In this document: positions 36,345 to 44,981 of the stretch, one piece after another | Numbering within the stretch: position 1 is the first letter of the stretch | Layout: every line of letters begins with the position of its first letter | Assembly: GCF_000739375.1 (NCBI RefSeq) | Contig: NZ_CP006704.1 | Span: 3,224,001 to 3,288,000, forward strand | Direction of reading: 5' to 3' | Source: Comamonas testosteroni TK102 | Lineage (GTDB): Bacteria; Pseudomonadota; Gammaproteobacteria; Burkholderiales; Burkholderiaceae_C | Length of the DNA: 64,000 nucleotides | Notes under the pieces: generated by a model | What the model was told of the DNA's origin: nothing | What the model saw: the letters and a program-made list of their open reading frames with translations, nothing else | The model's database searches: none | Position numbers and translations under genes: made by a program

Positions 36345-37358
36345 ATGAGCACGCAACCCTTGAACCTCTCAGCCAGCAACAGCGAGCGCCGCCAGTGGCT
36401 GCGAATCGCTGGCGCCCATCTGGGCGCCGCAGGCCTGGGTGCTGTCGGTCTGGCCGCCCAGGCCCAGAGCTGGCCCAGCCGCCCCATCAAATGGGTGGTT
36501 CCCTATATGGCAGGTACCGGTCCGGACAATGCCGCGCGCATCGTCTCCGAGGCGCTGGGTCAGCAGCTGGGCCAGCCTGTGGTGATCGAAAACCGCCCCG
36601 GCGCAGGCGGCAACATCGGTGCGCGCCAGGTCGCCCGCGCTGCCGCAGACGGCTACACGCTGCTGTATTCAGGCTCGCCCATGGCAGCCGCGATGCGCAT
36701 GTACAAAAACCCGGGCTTTGAGGTGTTCAAGGATTTCCGGCATGTGATGGGCATGTCCCGCTCGGACATTCTGCTCGTGGTCCACCCTGGCTCCGGACTG
36801 CGCAGCCTGGCCGACCTGATCGCCGCCAGCAGATCCCGCGATATCGACTACGCCTCTGGCGGCGTGGGCACGCCGTCGCACCTGGGCGTGGAGCTGCTGC
36901 TCTCGGCGCTGCAGATCAAGGCCACGCATGTGCCTTACAAGGGGGCATCCGATCTGGTCAACGCAGTGCTGGGCCAGCAGGTGGTGTTTGCGGCACCTAT
37001 CTTTTCCGTCGCCTACCCCCATGTGCAGGCGGGCAGGCTGATCCCGCTGGCAGTCGCCGGCGAGCAACGCAATGACAAGCTGCCCCAGGTCCCCACGCTG
37101 GAGGAAACCGGCGTGAAGAACGTGCATCTGAGCTCCTGGGGCGGCCTTTCGGTGCCCAGGGACACGCCGCAAGCCATCACCACCAGGCTGCGCAATGCCA
37201 TGGATGCGGTGCTGAGCCAGCCCAAGGTGCGCCAGCTGCTTGAGATGGATGGCGGCAAGGTGCAGATTCTGGACTCCGCTGCCTACACCCAGGCGTTCGA
37301 GCATGAGCTGAAATTCACCGAAACCATGATGAAGCGCATAGGCCTTCAAGCGGTATGA
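36345..37358 (+). CDS. Bug/TctC-family solute receptor with twin-arginine-like signal
   Basis: 337 residues. The leader has SERRQWLRIAGAHLGAAGLG, a Tat-like motif before the hydrophobic stretch, cleaved near AQAQS. The Bug core follows: WVVPYMAGTGPDNAARIV, IENRPGAGGNIGARQVA, THVPYKGASDLV. Bug proteins bind organic acids with high affinity. It is the third gene of the ligase/dehydrogenase operon (38-base gap), so the ligand is probably the acid activated by the ligase. No membrane subunits are encoded nearby. Confidence 0.9.
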   Translation: MSTQPLNLSASNSERRQWLRIAGAHLGAAGLGAVGLAAQAQSWPSRPIKWVVPYMAGTGPDNAARIVSEALGQQLGQPVVIENRPGAGGNIGARQVARAAADGYTLLYSGSPMAAAMRMYKNPGFEVFKDFRHVMGMSRSDILLVVHPGSGLRSLADLIAASRSRDIDYASGGVGTPSHLGVELLLSALQIKATHVPYKGASDLVNAVLGQQVVFAAPIFSVAYPHVQAGRLIPLAVAGEQRNDKLPQVPTLEETGVKNVHLSSWGGLSVPRDTPQAITTRLRNAMDAVLSQPKVRQLLEMDGGKVQILDSAAYTQAFEHELKFTETMMKRIGLQAV

Positions 37359-37457
37359 CGACTCCGACTGAGCCGCCGTACCCGGGGCGCCGCTGCCGCC
37401 TGCTCATTCCCGCATGCTCCTGAGGCTGCGGGCATTCGCGGATAATCGGCTCCAGTC

Positions 37458-39503
37458 ATGATCAGTCTCAAGAACATCACGCTGCGCCGCGGCACCAAAG
37501 TCCTGCTCGACCAAGTCAGCACCACCATCAACCCGGGAGAGTCCGTCGGCCTTGTCGGCCGCAACGGTGCCGGCAAGTCCAGCCTGTTTGCCCTGCTCAA
37601 TGGCAGCATCAGCGAAGACGGCGGTGATTTTTTCATCCCTCCTCAGTGGCGCATGGCACAGGTGGCCCAGCACATGCCGGAAACCGACGAATCTGCCACC
37701 CGGTTCGTACTGGATGGCGACACGCGCCTGGCCGAGCTGAACGCCCAGCTGGCTGCAGCCGAAGCTTGCGGCGATGGCATGGAGATCGCCCAGGCCTATG
37801 TGGATCTGGCCGATGCCGGTGCACATGATGCAGAATCGCGCGCACAAGCCTTGATTCTGGGTCTGGGCTTCAAGGTTTCCGAACTGGATCACCCCGTCAA
37901 CAGCTTCTCGGGCGGCTGGCGCATGCGTCTGCAGCTGGCCCGCGCACTGATGGCTCCCAGCGATCTGCTGCTGCTGGATGAACCCACCAACCACTTGGAT
38001 CTGGATGCCCTGGTCTGGCTGGAGGCCTGGCTCAAGCGCTATAGCGGCACGATGATCGTCATCAGCCATGACCGCGAATTCCTGGACGCCATCACCAACG
38101 TCACACTGCAGATTCAGGGCGGGCAGATCAACCGCTACGGCGGCAACTACTCGCGCTTTGAAGAGCTGCGCGCCCAGCAGCTGGAGCTGCAAGCGGCCAG
38201 CTTTGCCAAGCAGCAGGAAAAAATGGCTCACCTGCAGAAGTTCATTGACCGCTTCAAGGCCAAGGCCAGCAAGGCCAAGCAGGCACAAAGCCGGGTCAAG
38301 CAGCTGGAGCGCATGGAAAAGATCGGGCCGGTCCTGGCCGAAGCCGAGTTCACCTTCGAATTCAAGGAACCTGCCAACCTGCCCAACCCGATGCTGGCGA
38401 TTTCCGACGCCAGCTTCGGCTATGAAGACGAGGACGGCAGGCAGACCACCATCTTGCGGGGCGTCAACCGCTCCGTACTGGCAGGCCAGCGCATCGGCAT
38501 TCTGGGAGCCAACGGCCAGGGTAAATCGACCCTGGTCAAGACCATCGCCCGCGAGATGAAGGCGCTGGCCGGTACCGTCACCGAAGGCAAAGGCCTCAAT
38601 ATCGGCTACTTTGCCCAGCAGGAGCTGGACGTGCTGCGCCCCAGCGAGAACCCGCTGGAGCACATGATCCGCCTGGCCAGGGAACTCGGCGCTGCCGCAC
38701 CTGCCGCCAGCCGTGAACAGGACTTGCGCAACTGGCTGGGCACTTTCAACTTCAGCGGCGACATGGTCAAACAGTCCGTGGGCAGCATGAGCGGCGGCGA
38801 AAAAGCCCGGCTGGTGCTGGCCATGATCGTCTGGCAACGCCCCAATCTGCTGCTGCTGGACGAACCTACCAACCACCTGGACCTGGCCACCCGCGAAGCG
38901 CTGGCCATGGCGCTCAACGACTTCGACGGCACCGTGATGCTGGTCTCCCATGACCGCCACCTGCTGCGCGCCGTATGTGAAGACTTCTGGATGGTGGGCC
39001 GCGGCGTTGTCGGCCCCTTCGATGGCGACCTGGACGACTACCAGCGCTATCTTCTGGAAGAGTCCAAGCGCCTGCGTGAGGAAGCACGCAATGCCGAACA
39101 GCAGGCCGCAAGCACGCCAGCGGTGCAGGCTCCGGAAGAGTTCAAACCAAATACGCCTGAAGCCCTCGCTACAAAAGTGCCAGACGCTCCGAAAACAGAA
39201 GCAATCACTGACGCAGCTGACCCTAAGGAAGCCCGACGCCTGGCTGCTGCAGCTCGCCAGCAACTGGCCGAAAAGACCAAGCCTTTCAAGAAAGAGCTGG
39301 AACAGATCGACAAGACGCTGCCCAAGCTCAATGCAGAGCGCGGCACTCTCGAAGCCAAGCTGGCCACGCCTGGCCTGTCGGGCGGCGATATCGTTGAAGC
39401 CGGCAAGCAGCTGAGCGCCGTCAACGCCGAAATCGATCAATTGGAGGAGCGCTGGCTGGAGCTTTCGGAGCAGATCGAAGCCCTGTCCACCGAAACCTGC
39501 TGA
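37458..39503 (+). CDS. ABC-F family ATPase (YheS/Uup-like)
   Basis: 681 residues, two ABC domains and no transmembrane part: Walker A GRNGAGKSS (about 36) and GANGQGKST (about 350), signatures FSGGWRMR and MSGGEKAR, Walker B LLLDEPTNHLDL twice. The interdomain linker (FAKQQEKMAHLQKFIDRF...) and the C-terminal coiled coil (about 595-680, TLPKLNAERGTLEAKL) fit YheS. ABC-F proteins act at the ribosomal E site to relieve stalled translation. A Pro/Ala/Thr-rich stretch at 565-600 precedes the coiled coil. Confidence 0.92.
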   Translation: MISLKNITLRRGTKVLLDQVSTTINPGESVGLVGRNGAGKSSLFALLNGSISEDGGDFFIPPQWRMAQVAQHMPETDESATRFVLDGDTRLAELNAQLAAAEACGDGMEIAQAYVDLADAGAHDAESRAQALILGLGFKVSELDHPVNSFSGGWRMRLQLARALMAPSDLLLLDEPTNHLDLDALVWLEAWLKRYSGTMIVISHDREFLDAITNVTLQIQGGQINRYGGNYSRFEELRAQQLELQAASFAKQQEKMAHLQKFIDRFKAKASKAKQAQSRVKQLERMEKIGPVLAEAEFTFEFKEPANLPNPMLAISDASFGYEDEDGRQTTILRGVNRSVLAGQRIGILGANGQGKSTLVKTIAREMKALAGTVTEGKGLNIGYFAQQELDVLRPSENPLEHMIRLARELGAAAPAASREQDLRNWLGTFNFSGDMVKQSVGSMSGGEKARLVLAMIVWQRPNLLLLDEPTNHLDLATREALAMALNDFDGTVMLVSHDRHLLRAVCEDFWMVGRGVVGPFDGDLDDYQRYLLEESKRLREEARNAEQQAASTPAVQAPEEFKPNTPEALATKVPDAPKTEAITDAADPKEARRLAAAARQQLAEKTKPFKKELEQIDKTLPKLNAERGTLEAKLATPGLSGGDIVEAGKQLSAVNAEIDQLEERWLELSEQIEALSTETC

Positions 39504-39515
39504 GACCGTAAAGCC

Positions 39516-39550
39516 GCCCTGCCCTTGCCCAGCATTGGCAGGGCGCTATT
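39516..39550 (+). terminator. Terminator-like hairpin after the ABC-F gene
   Basis: GCCCTGCC (39516-39523) and GGCAGGGC (39537-39544), followed by the AT-rich GCTATTCATTTT. Confidence 0.65.
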
Positions 39551-39631
39551 CATTTTGAATAGATTCAGTAGCCGCTTACAACATCAGCAAACGTGAGTTG
39601 CATTTTCTTGCGCGGTTGATTCAGCTTCTTG

Positions 39632-39681
39632 TCAACCTGCAGTTCAGGCCAGGCGTTGAACACGCAAAGGAGTGAACTGCA
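39632..39681 (+). repeat. 5' leader of mini-gene 1, tandem repeat unit 1
   Basis: TCAAC, 13 bases, CAGGCGTTGAACA, then AAGGAG before the ATG. The same series recurs 217 bases downstream (39849-39899) with equal spacing, showing that leader and gene were duplicated together. Confidence 0.65.
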
Positions 39682-39804
39682 ATGACCACCACTGTTACCG
39701 ACACCGCCAAAGCCCAGCCTGTAAAGGCAGCAGCAGCTATGTCTCTGATGGCCTGGCCTTGGGACGAGCGCGATCGCAAGCGTACCCCTGCATTCGCAGC
39801 CTGA
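39682..39804 (+). CDS. Mini-gene 1: 40-residue peptide with WPWDERDRKR motif
   Basis: A 40-codon frame with an excellent ribosome site (AAGGAG, nine bases before ATG). The Thr/Ala-rich first half (MTTTVTDTAKAQPVKAAAA) is followed by MSLMAWPWDERDRKR and the tail TPAFAA. The motif is shared with the second mini-gene at the DNA level (GACGAGCGCGATCGCAAG versus GACGAACGCGATCGCAAG). There is no signal peptide and no modifying enzyme nearby. It could be a small regulatory protein, a leader peptide or a dual-function RNA. Not a family I recognise. Confidence 0.65.
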   Translation: MTTTVTDTAKAQPVKAAAAMSLMAWPWDERDRKRTPAFAA

Positions 39805-39848
39805 TGATCACTGGATAAAAGAACAGGCAAAAAATTTCCAAAAAGCTG

Positions 39849-39899
39849 TCAACGAGCTGAATCTGTCAGACGTTAAACAGACATACAGGAGAGATTCCC
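39849..39899 (+). repeat. 5' leader of mini-gene 2, tandem repeat unit 2
   Basis: TCAAC, 13 bases, CAGACGTTAAACA, then CAGGAG before the ATG; copy of 39632-39681 offset by 217 bases. Confidence 0.65.
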
Positions 39900-39959
39900 A
39901 TGCAAACCACGAACATCATGTCCATCTGGCCCGAAGACGAACGCGATCGCAAGCGCTAA
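39900..39959 (+). CDS. Mini-gene 2: 19-residue peptide MQTTNIMSIWPEDERDRKR
   Basis: Nineteen codons with a strong AGGAG eight bases before the ATG, ending exactly after the shared motif WPEDERDRKR. The last ten residues differ from mini-gene 1 only at the third motif position (W/E). Translation is supported by the ribosome site and by the conserved motif, whose codons differ at a synonymous site (GAG/GAA). A terminator at 40105 closes the transcript about 145 bases later, leaving a 3' untranslated part. Confidence 0.6.
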   Translation: MQTTNIMSIWPEDERDRKR

Positions 39960-40104
39960 GCGCTCGCCGCGCAGCACTGTGCAGACCAAAGCGCAGTGTG
40001 TTGCAGCCAGGTGCCCGGGCAGTCGGCACTGATAGGCCAAAGAACCCACAAGCCTTGCTGCCCCGCGCTTGACCTGCCGCTCTCTGAAGTGGCTCCCCTT
40101 CCTC

Positions 40105-40138
40105 AAAACCCGCATGAATGATTTCTGCGGGTTTTGTC
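40105..40138 (+). terminator. Terminator of the mini-gene transcript
   Basis: AAAACCCGCA and TGCGGGTTTT, 11-base loop, short T-run. Confidence 0.8.
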
Positions 40139-40193
40139 ATTTGCTGAACCGAATTTCCCGGCCGCAGGCGAGCAATGCAAAGCGAGGGGCATG

Positions 40194-40220
40194 AAAAAAA
40201 GGAGCCTGAGCTCCTTTTTT
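40194..40220. terminator. Terminator of phaB (works in both directions)
   Basis: Seven A, GGAGCCTGAGCTCC, six T; stem GGAGC/GCTCC. It lies 20 bases past the phaB stop on the minus strand. Confidence 0.8.
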
Positions 40221-40239
40221 GCTGAATGCCTGAACAGGC

Positions 40240-40977
40240 TTAATGCATGTGCAGACCGCCGTTGACCGCAAAGTCAGCGCCGGTGGAATAGCTGCCCTCT
40301 TCCGAAGCCAGCCAGGAGATGATGGAGGCAATCTCTGCAGGCTCGCCCAGACGCTTGACGGGCACGCCCGCCACGATCTTTTCGAGTACATCGGGACGAA
40401 TGGCCTTGACCATATCGGTGCCGATATAGCCCGGGCTGACCGTATTCACGGTCACTCCCTTGGCGGCCATCTCTTGCGCCAGCGCCATGGTGAAGCCATG
40501 CATGCCCGCCTTGGCGGCCGAGTAGTTGGTCTGGCCGGCCTGGCCCTTGGCACCGTTGACCGAGCTGATGTTGATGATGCGGCCCCAGCCCTTTTCCACC
40601 ATGTCTGCCACCACCTGCTTGGTGACGTTGAACATGGAGTTGAGGTTGGTTTCGATGACCGACTTCCAGTCATCCGGCGTCATCTTGACGAACATTCGGT
40701 CGCGAGTGATACCCGCGTTGTTCACCAGCACATCGATGTTGCCGTGCTCTGCCTTGGTCTGGTTGAAGGCTTCGACGGTGGATTCCCAATCCCCCACATT
40801 GCCAACCGAGGCATAAAACGTGTAACCCAATTGCGCCTGCTCGTCCAGCCACTTGCGGTAGTCGCGCGATGGTCCGCAACCCGCGATCACCTTGAAGCCA
40901 TCCTTATGCAAACGCTGGCAGATTGCGGTACCGATACCGCCCATGCCCCCCGTGACGTACGCTACTTTCTGACCCAT
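40240..40977 (-). CDS. phaB: Acetoacetyl-CoA reductase
   Basis: 245 residues, short-chain dehydrogenase. NADPH-dependent reduction of acetoacetyl-CoA to (R)-3-hydroxybutyryl-CoA for PHB. YVTGGMGGIGTAIC (cofactor loop), NNAG, NISSVNGAKGQAGQTNYSAA with the Ser/Tyr/Lys triad, and C-terminal GLHMH are typical PhaB. It is third in the phaC-phaA-phaB order on the minus strand, but a 259-base gap with an inverted repeat suggests it has its own promoter. Confidence 0.95.
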   Translation of the reverse strand: MGQKVAYVTGGMGGIGTAICQRLHKDGFKVIAGCGPSRDYRKWLDEQAQLGYTFYASVGNVGDWESTVEAFNQTKAEHGNIDVLVNNAGITRDRMFVKMTPDDWKSVIETNLNSMFNVTKQVVADMVEKGWGRIINISSVNGAKGQAGQTNYSAAKAGMHGFTMALAQEMAAKGVTVNTVSPGYIGTDMVKAIRPDVLEKIVAGVPVKRLGEPAEIASIISWLASEEGSYSTGADFAVNGGLHMH

Positions 40978-41021
40978 TCATCTCTCCTGTCAATCAATGG
41001 TTATTTCACGATCACCCTATC

Positions 41022-41054
41022 AACGATAAACACTCTTAGGTATTGCTTATCGTT
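41022..41054. promoter_or_regulatory. Inverted repeat before phaB
   Basis: AACGATAA (41022-41029) and TTATCGTT (41047-41054), 17 bases apart, about 45-75 bases before the phaB start. Candidate operator; no known regulator assigned. Confidence 0.4.
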
Positions 41055-41236
41055 TTGAACGCCACACACCCTGCACGCTGGCCATGCCAGTATGCAATCG
41101 AGTAGGTCCGAATGAACCCGCTTTCGCCGTGGTTTACCTCGTGATCTTCCCTAGGGTCGATGGGAGGCGGGCTTCAGCAGGCTGCTCAGACTGCCCGGCC
41201 TTCAGGAGCACCGCAGCAGTCTGCAATCCTGAAGCC

Positions 41237-42418
41237 TCAGCAGGCTTCCAGAGCCATAGCAACACCCATGCCACCGCCTATGCACAGGCCGGCCAGGCCC
41301 TTCTTGGCACCGCTGCGCTGCATTTCATGCAGCAGCGTCACCAGAATGCGGCAGCCCGATGCACCAATGGGGTGACCGATGGCGATGGCACCGCCGTTGA
41401 CGTTGACCTTGGCGGTGTCAATGCCCAGATCCTGGTTCACCGCGCAGGCCTGTGCGGCAAAGGCTTCGTTGAGCTCGAACAGGTCCACATCGGCAGCCTT
41501 CCAGCCGGCGCGATCCAGTGCCTTGCGCGTGGCATAGACAGGGCCCAGGCCCATGACCTCTGGGGCCAGGCCGCTGGTGGCATAAGACACGATCTTGGCC
41601 AGAGGCTTGAGGCCCAGAGCCTTGGCCTTGGCCGCCGTCATCACCACCACGGCTGCGGCGCCGTCGTTCAGACCCGAGGCATTGCCGGCGGTCACCGAAC
41701 CCGCCTTGTCGAAAGCGGGCTTGAGGGTGGCGAGCACATCGGCATTGGTCTTGCGGTTGATGTATTCGTCGCTGTCGAACACGATGGGGTCTCCCTTGCG
41801 CTGGGGAATGTTCACAGGAACGATTTCGTCCTTGAACTTGCCCGCATCCTGCGCAGCCGCAGCCTTTTGCTGGCTGGCCAGCGCCAGCGCATCCTGCTGT
41901 GCCCGGCTGACGCTTTTTTCCTTGGCCACGTTCTCGGCAGTGATGCCCATGTGGTACTGGTTGTAGGCATCCCACAGACCATCCACGATCATGGTGTCCA
42001 CCATCTTCCAGTCGCCCATGCGCTGGCCGTCGCGCGAATTGGGTACGGCATGGGGGGACAGGCTCATGTTTTCCTGACCGCCGGCAACCACGATTTCGCT
42101 GTCTCCGGTTGCCACGGCCTGAGCCGCCAGCATCACGGCCTTCAGGCCGGAGCCGCAGACGGCATTGATCGTCAGCGCAGGAGTCTCCTTGGCAATGCCG
42201 GCCGCCATCATGGCCTGACGTGCAGGGTTCTGTCCGGTCGCTGCCGTCAGCACCTGACCCATGATGACTTCACCGACCTGGTCCTTGCCCACCTTGGCAC
42301 GGGCCAGAGCCTCGGAAATCACGGTCGCACCCAGCTGGGTTGCAGGAATCTTGGCCAGAGAGCCGCCGAACTTGCCGACCGCCGTACGCACGGCGGAAAC
42401 GATAACGATGTCTTCCAT
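41237..42418 (-). CDS. phaA: Acetyl-CoA C-acetyltransferase (beta-ketothiolase)
   Basis: 393 residues, biosynthetic thiolase joining two acetyl-CoA. Active-site Cys88 in [19 protein letters not shown] (His near 348) and LCIGGGMG (Cys near 378). It follows phaC by 145 bases on the same strand. First committed step of PHB synthesis; it also serves ketone and amino-acid catabolism. Confidence 0.96.
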   Translation of the reverse strand: MEDIVIVSAVRTAVGKFGGSLAKIPATQLGATVISEALARAKVGKDQVGEVIMGQVLTAATGQNPARQAMMAAGIAKETPALTINAVCGSGLKAVMLAAQAVATGDSEIVVAGGQENMSLSPHAVPNSRDGQRMGDWKMVDTMIVDGLWDAYNQYHMGITAENVAKEKSVSRAQQDALALASQQKAAAAQDAGKFKDEIVPVNIPQRKGDPIVFDSDEYINRKTNADVLATLKPAFDKAGSVTAGNASGLNDGAAAVVVMTAAKAKALGLKPLAKIVSYATSGLAPEVMGLGPVYATRKALDRAGWKAADVDLFELNEAFAAQACAVNQDLGIDTAKVNVNGGAIAIGHPIGASGCRILVTLLHEMQRSGAKKGLAGLCIGGGMGVAMALEAC

Positions 42419-42563
42419 TGCTGACGAACCTTTCTAGGTTTCTTACAAGTGATGCATGCGTGCGGGTCGCATTCTGTTCATCGTGCCACCCGACGCTTCC
42501 TATCACGGTGCAAGCCTTGTTTGCTGCACCGCAATATGGAACTGATTGTGCCTCATGCCTCTC

Positions 42564-44462
42564 TCAGGCTTTTGACAGAACGTAGCGACCCGGTGCCTCT
42601 TCGATGGCAGCATAGGCGCGCGCACGGCCATAGCTCCTGGGAGCCGCCAGCTGCTTGCCCGCATGGCTGCCCAACCAGGCGCTCCAGTCGGTCCACCAGC
42701 TTCCCGGATACTCCGTGGCATCGGCCAGCCAGTCGCTGAACGACTCTGGAAACTCGCCATCCTCACGCAGCCAGTGGCTGCGCTTGTTCTTGGCCGGAGG
42801 ATTGATGACGCCGGCGATATGGCCGGAGGCCCCCATCACGAAACGCAGCTCACCGCCCAGCACCTGGGAGGAGGCGTAGGCCGCGCCGACAGGGACGATA
42901 TGGTCCTCGCGCGAGCCGTAGATATAGACCGGCATCTTGAGCTGACCCATATCGATCTTCTCGCCGCACACGGTCAGCACGCCAGGCTTGATCAGATTGT
43001 TTTCGAGGTAGAGATTGCGCAGATACCAGGCGTAGAACGGGCCGGGCAGATTGGTCGAGTCACTGTTCCAGTAAAGCAGATCGAAGGGCGGTGGCGTTTC
43101 GCCCTTGAGGTAGTTGCCCACCACATAGTTCCAGACCAGATCGTTCGGCCGCAGAAAGCTGAAAGTGGACGCCATGTCCTGACCCTTCATCAGCCCGCCC
43201 TTGCCCATCTGCATCTCGCGCAGACGCACCATGTTTTCATCGATGAAGATATCCAGAATGCCGGTGTCGCGAAAGTCGATCAGCGTGGTCAGCAGCGTCA
43301 TGCTGGCCACGGGGAATGGCTGGGCCTGCGTCTTGACCGCAGCAGCCGTCCTGGTGCCGGTCTTTGCTGCAGCAGCGCGGCTGCGCGCAGGCCTGGCGGC
43401 TGGTAGCTCTCCATGCTCGCGGGCGTGGCGTGCGGCCAGCACTGCCATGGCCGTAGAGACCATGGTGCCGCCCACGCAAAAGCCCAGCACATTGATTTGC
43501 GGCGCCTCGCAGATGTCCTGCACCGTGCTCACGGCCTTGAGCACGCCATCTTCGATGTAGTCGTCCCAGGTCTTGTGGCCCAGGCTTTCGTCGGGATTTC
43601 GCCAACTGACCACAAAGGTGCGATGGCCCTGGCTGACGGCATAGCGAATGACCGAGTTGTCCGGCTGCAGATCCAGGATGTAGAACTTGTTGATGCAGGG
43701 CGGCACCATCAGAAAAGGCTTCTCGAAGACCTTGGCCGTCAGCGGCTTGTACTCGATGAGCTGGAACAGCTCGTTCTCGAAAACCACCGCGCCTTCGGTG
43801 GTCGCCACGTTCTGTCCCACGGTGAACAGGCTTTCGTCGGTCATGGAGACATGACCTTGACGCATGTCGGCCAGCAGGTTGGCAATGCCCTGGGCCAGGC
43901 TCTCGCCCTTGGTTTCCACGACCTTGTTGAGCGCATCGGCATTCAGCGCCAGAAAATTGCTGGGCGCCATGGCCGCCACCCACTGCTCGACCGCGAAGCG
44001 CACGCGGTTGCGCGTTTTCTCGTCACCCTGCACTGCCTCGGCCATGCCGGTCAGCATGCGGCTGCCGAGCAGATAGTTGGCTGCGGCCATCGCCGCAACA
44101 GGATTGGCGCTCCATTCGGGCTTGGCGAAGCGCTTGTCCCTGGCCAGCAGGGCCTGAACCTGATTGGCATCCGCAAGCGACTGCACGGACTGGAGATACT
44201 CCTGCTGCAACCCCTGCAGTTTGGGGGTATCGAACTGAACCGTCTGAGCCGAGCCGGCCGCCACCTGGGGCATGGCCGACTGCATGGCCTCCGTGATGGA
44301 GGCCCAGGGGTTGGGTGCAGCGCCCAGACCCGGCATGGCGCTGAGCCCCATGGGGGCACCGGCCTGCATTTGCTGGAGCGTCTGTAGACTTTTGCTCCAA
44401 TGCTCCTGCCAGAATTGTTGAACGGATTGGCCAGCCTGGCCCCAGCTCGGGTCAAAATTCAT
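42564..44462 (-). CDS. phaC: Class I polyhydroxyalkanoate synthase
   Basis: 632 residues. The lipase-like box reads VLGFCVGGTM with nucleophile Cys329; the Asp and His of the triad lie in YGSREDHIVP and GASGHIAGVINPP. The N-terminal 100 residues are the variable dimer/granule region. Between REHGEL and PVASMTL (about 352-385) is a Lys/Arg/Ala-rich insert (PARSRAAAAKTGTRTAAAVK) absent from the Ralstonia enzyme. Granule-bound; polymerises hydroxyacyl-CoA. First gene of phaCAB. Confidence 0.95.
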   Translation of the reverse strand: MNFDPSWGQAGQSVQQFWQEHWSKSLQTLQQMQAGAPMGLSAMPGLGAAPNPWASITEAMQSAMPQVAAGSAQTVQFDTPKLQGLQQEYLQSVQSLADANQVQALLARDKRFAKPEWSANPVAAMAAANYLLGSRMLTGMAEAVQGDEKTRNRVRFAVEQWVAAMAPSNFLALNADALNKVVETKGESLAQGIANLLADMRQGHVSMTDESLFTVGQNVATTEGAVVFENELFQLIEYKPLTAKVFEKPFLMVPPCINKFYILDLQPDNSVIRYAVSQGHRTFVVSWRNPDESLGHKTWDDYIEDGVLKAVSTVQDICEAPQINVLGFCVGGTMVSTAMAVLAARHAREHGELPAARPARSRAAAAKTGTRTAAAVKTQAQPFPVASMTLLTTLIDFRDTGILDIFIDENMVRLREMQMGKGGLMKGQDMASTFSFLRPNDLVWNYVVGNYLKGETPPPFDLLYWNSDSTNLPGPFYAWYLRNLYLENNLIKPGVLTVCGEKIDMGQLKMPVYIYGSREDHIVPVGAAYASSQVLGGELRFVMGASGHIAGVINPPAKNKRSHWLREDGEFPESFSDWLADATEYPGSWWTDWSAWLGSHAGKQLAAPRSYGRARAYAAIEEAPGRYVLSKA

Positions 44463-44666
44463 GCTTACATCCTAGTCAAGGCAAGCGACCGGCGATCTCA
44501 GGGTCTGGGGACGCTTGCGGAATCTGCAATACGGCTCACACGGCGGCATTGTCACCTATGTGCCACTCGGTTCCGACAAGAAGCTGCGTCATTTCGCCGT
44601 TATGAAGCTGTTTTGACACAAAACACAGTGCTGCCGACATGCCTGGCGACTCTTAAGATAGACACC

Positions 44667-44981
44667 ATGTACCTTATAGCCATCGCCTGGATGTACGTTG
44701 TCGTGATGATGACGATCGCCGAGGCAGCCAGCCCCGGCGGCACCCTGCTGGGTGCATTTTTCACCTTTGTGCTCTATGGTCTGCTGCCGCTTTCCATCCT
44801 GCTCTACATACTGGGCACGCCGGCCAGAAAGCGCCGCCTCAAAGCCCGCCAGGAGCAGGAAGCACTAGCTGCAGGACACGTGCCGCCTAGCCCCTATTCA
44901 GGCGTCGCGCCAGATGCTGGCAGCCAACCGACCGCTGCTGCCCAGACGGACGGCATCGCGTCGGTGCGAGAAGAAACGTGA
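44667..44981 (+). CDS. Small membrane protein of unknown function
   Basis: 104 residues. Two transmembrane helices (about 3-20, MYLIAIAWMYVVVMMTI, and 28-52, LLGAFFTFVLYGLLPLSILL) and a charged, Pro/Ala-rich cytoplasmic tail. The start is the ATG after AGATAGACACC; upstream codons of the longer frame look non-coding. Its 3' end overlaps the end of pgeF on the other strand by 84 bases. TTGACA at 44612 may be its promoter -35. Confidence 0.65.
   Translation: MYLIAIAWMYVVVMMTIAEAASPGGTLLGAFFTFVLYGLLPLSILLYILGTPARKRRLKARQEQEALAAGHVPPSPYSGVAPDAGSQPTAAAQTDGIASVREET

Noticed and set aside
39140..39215. Possible further copy of the dispersed repeat in the Pro/Thr-rich part of the ABC-F gene
   Set aside because: The minus strand shows TTTTGTAGCGAGGGCTTCAGG, but only part of the core matches; too diverged to count.
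37404..39440. 678-codon minus-strand frame
   Set aside because: Antisense shadow of the ABC-F gene; composition is Gln/Gly/Val-rich nonsense without motifs.
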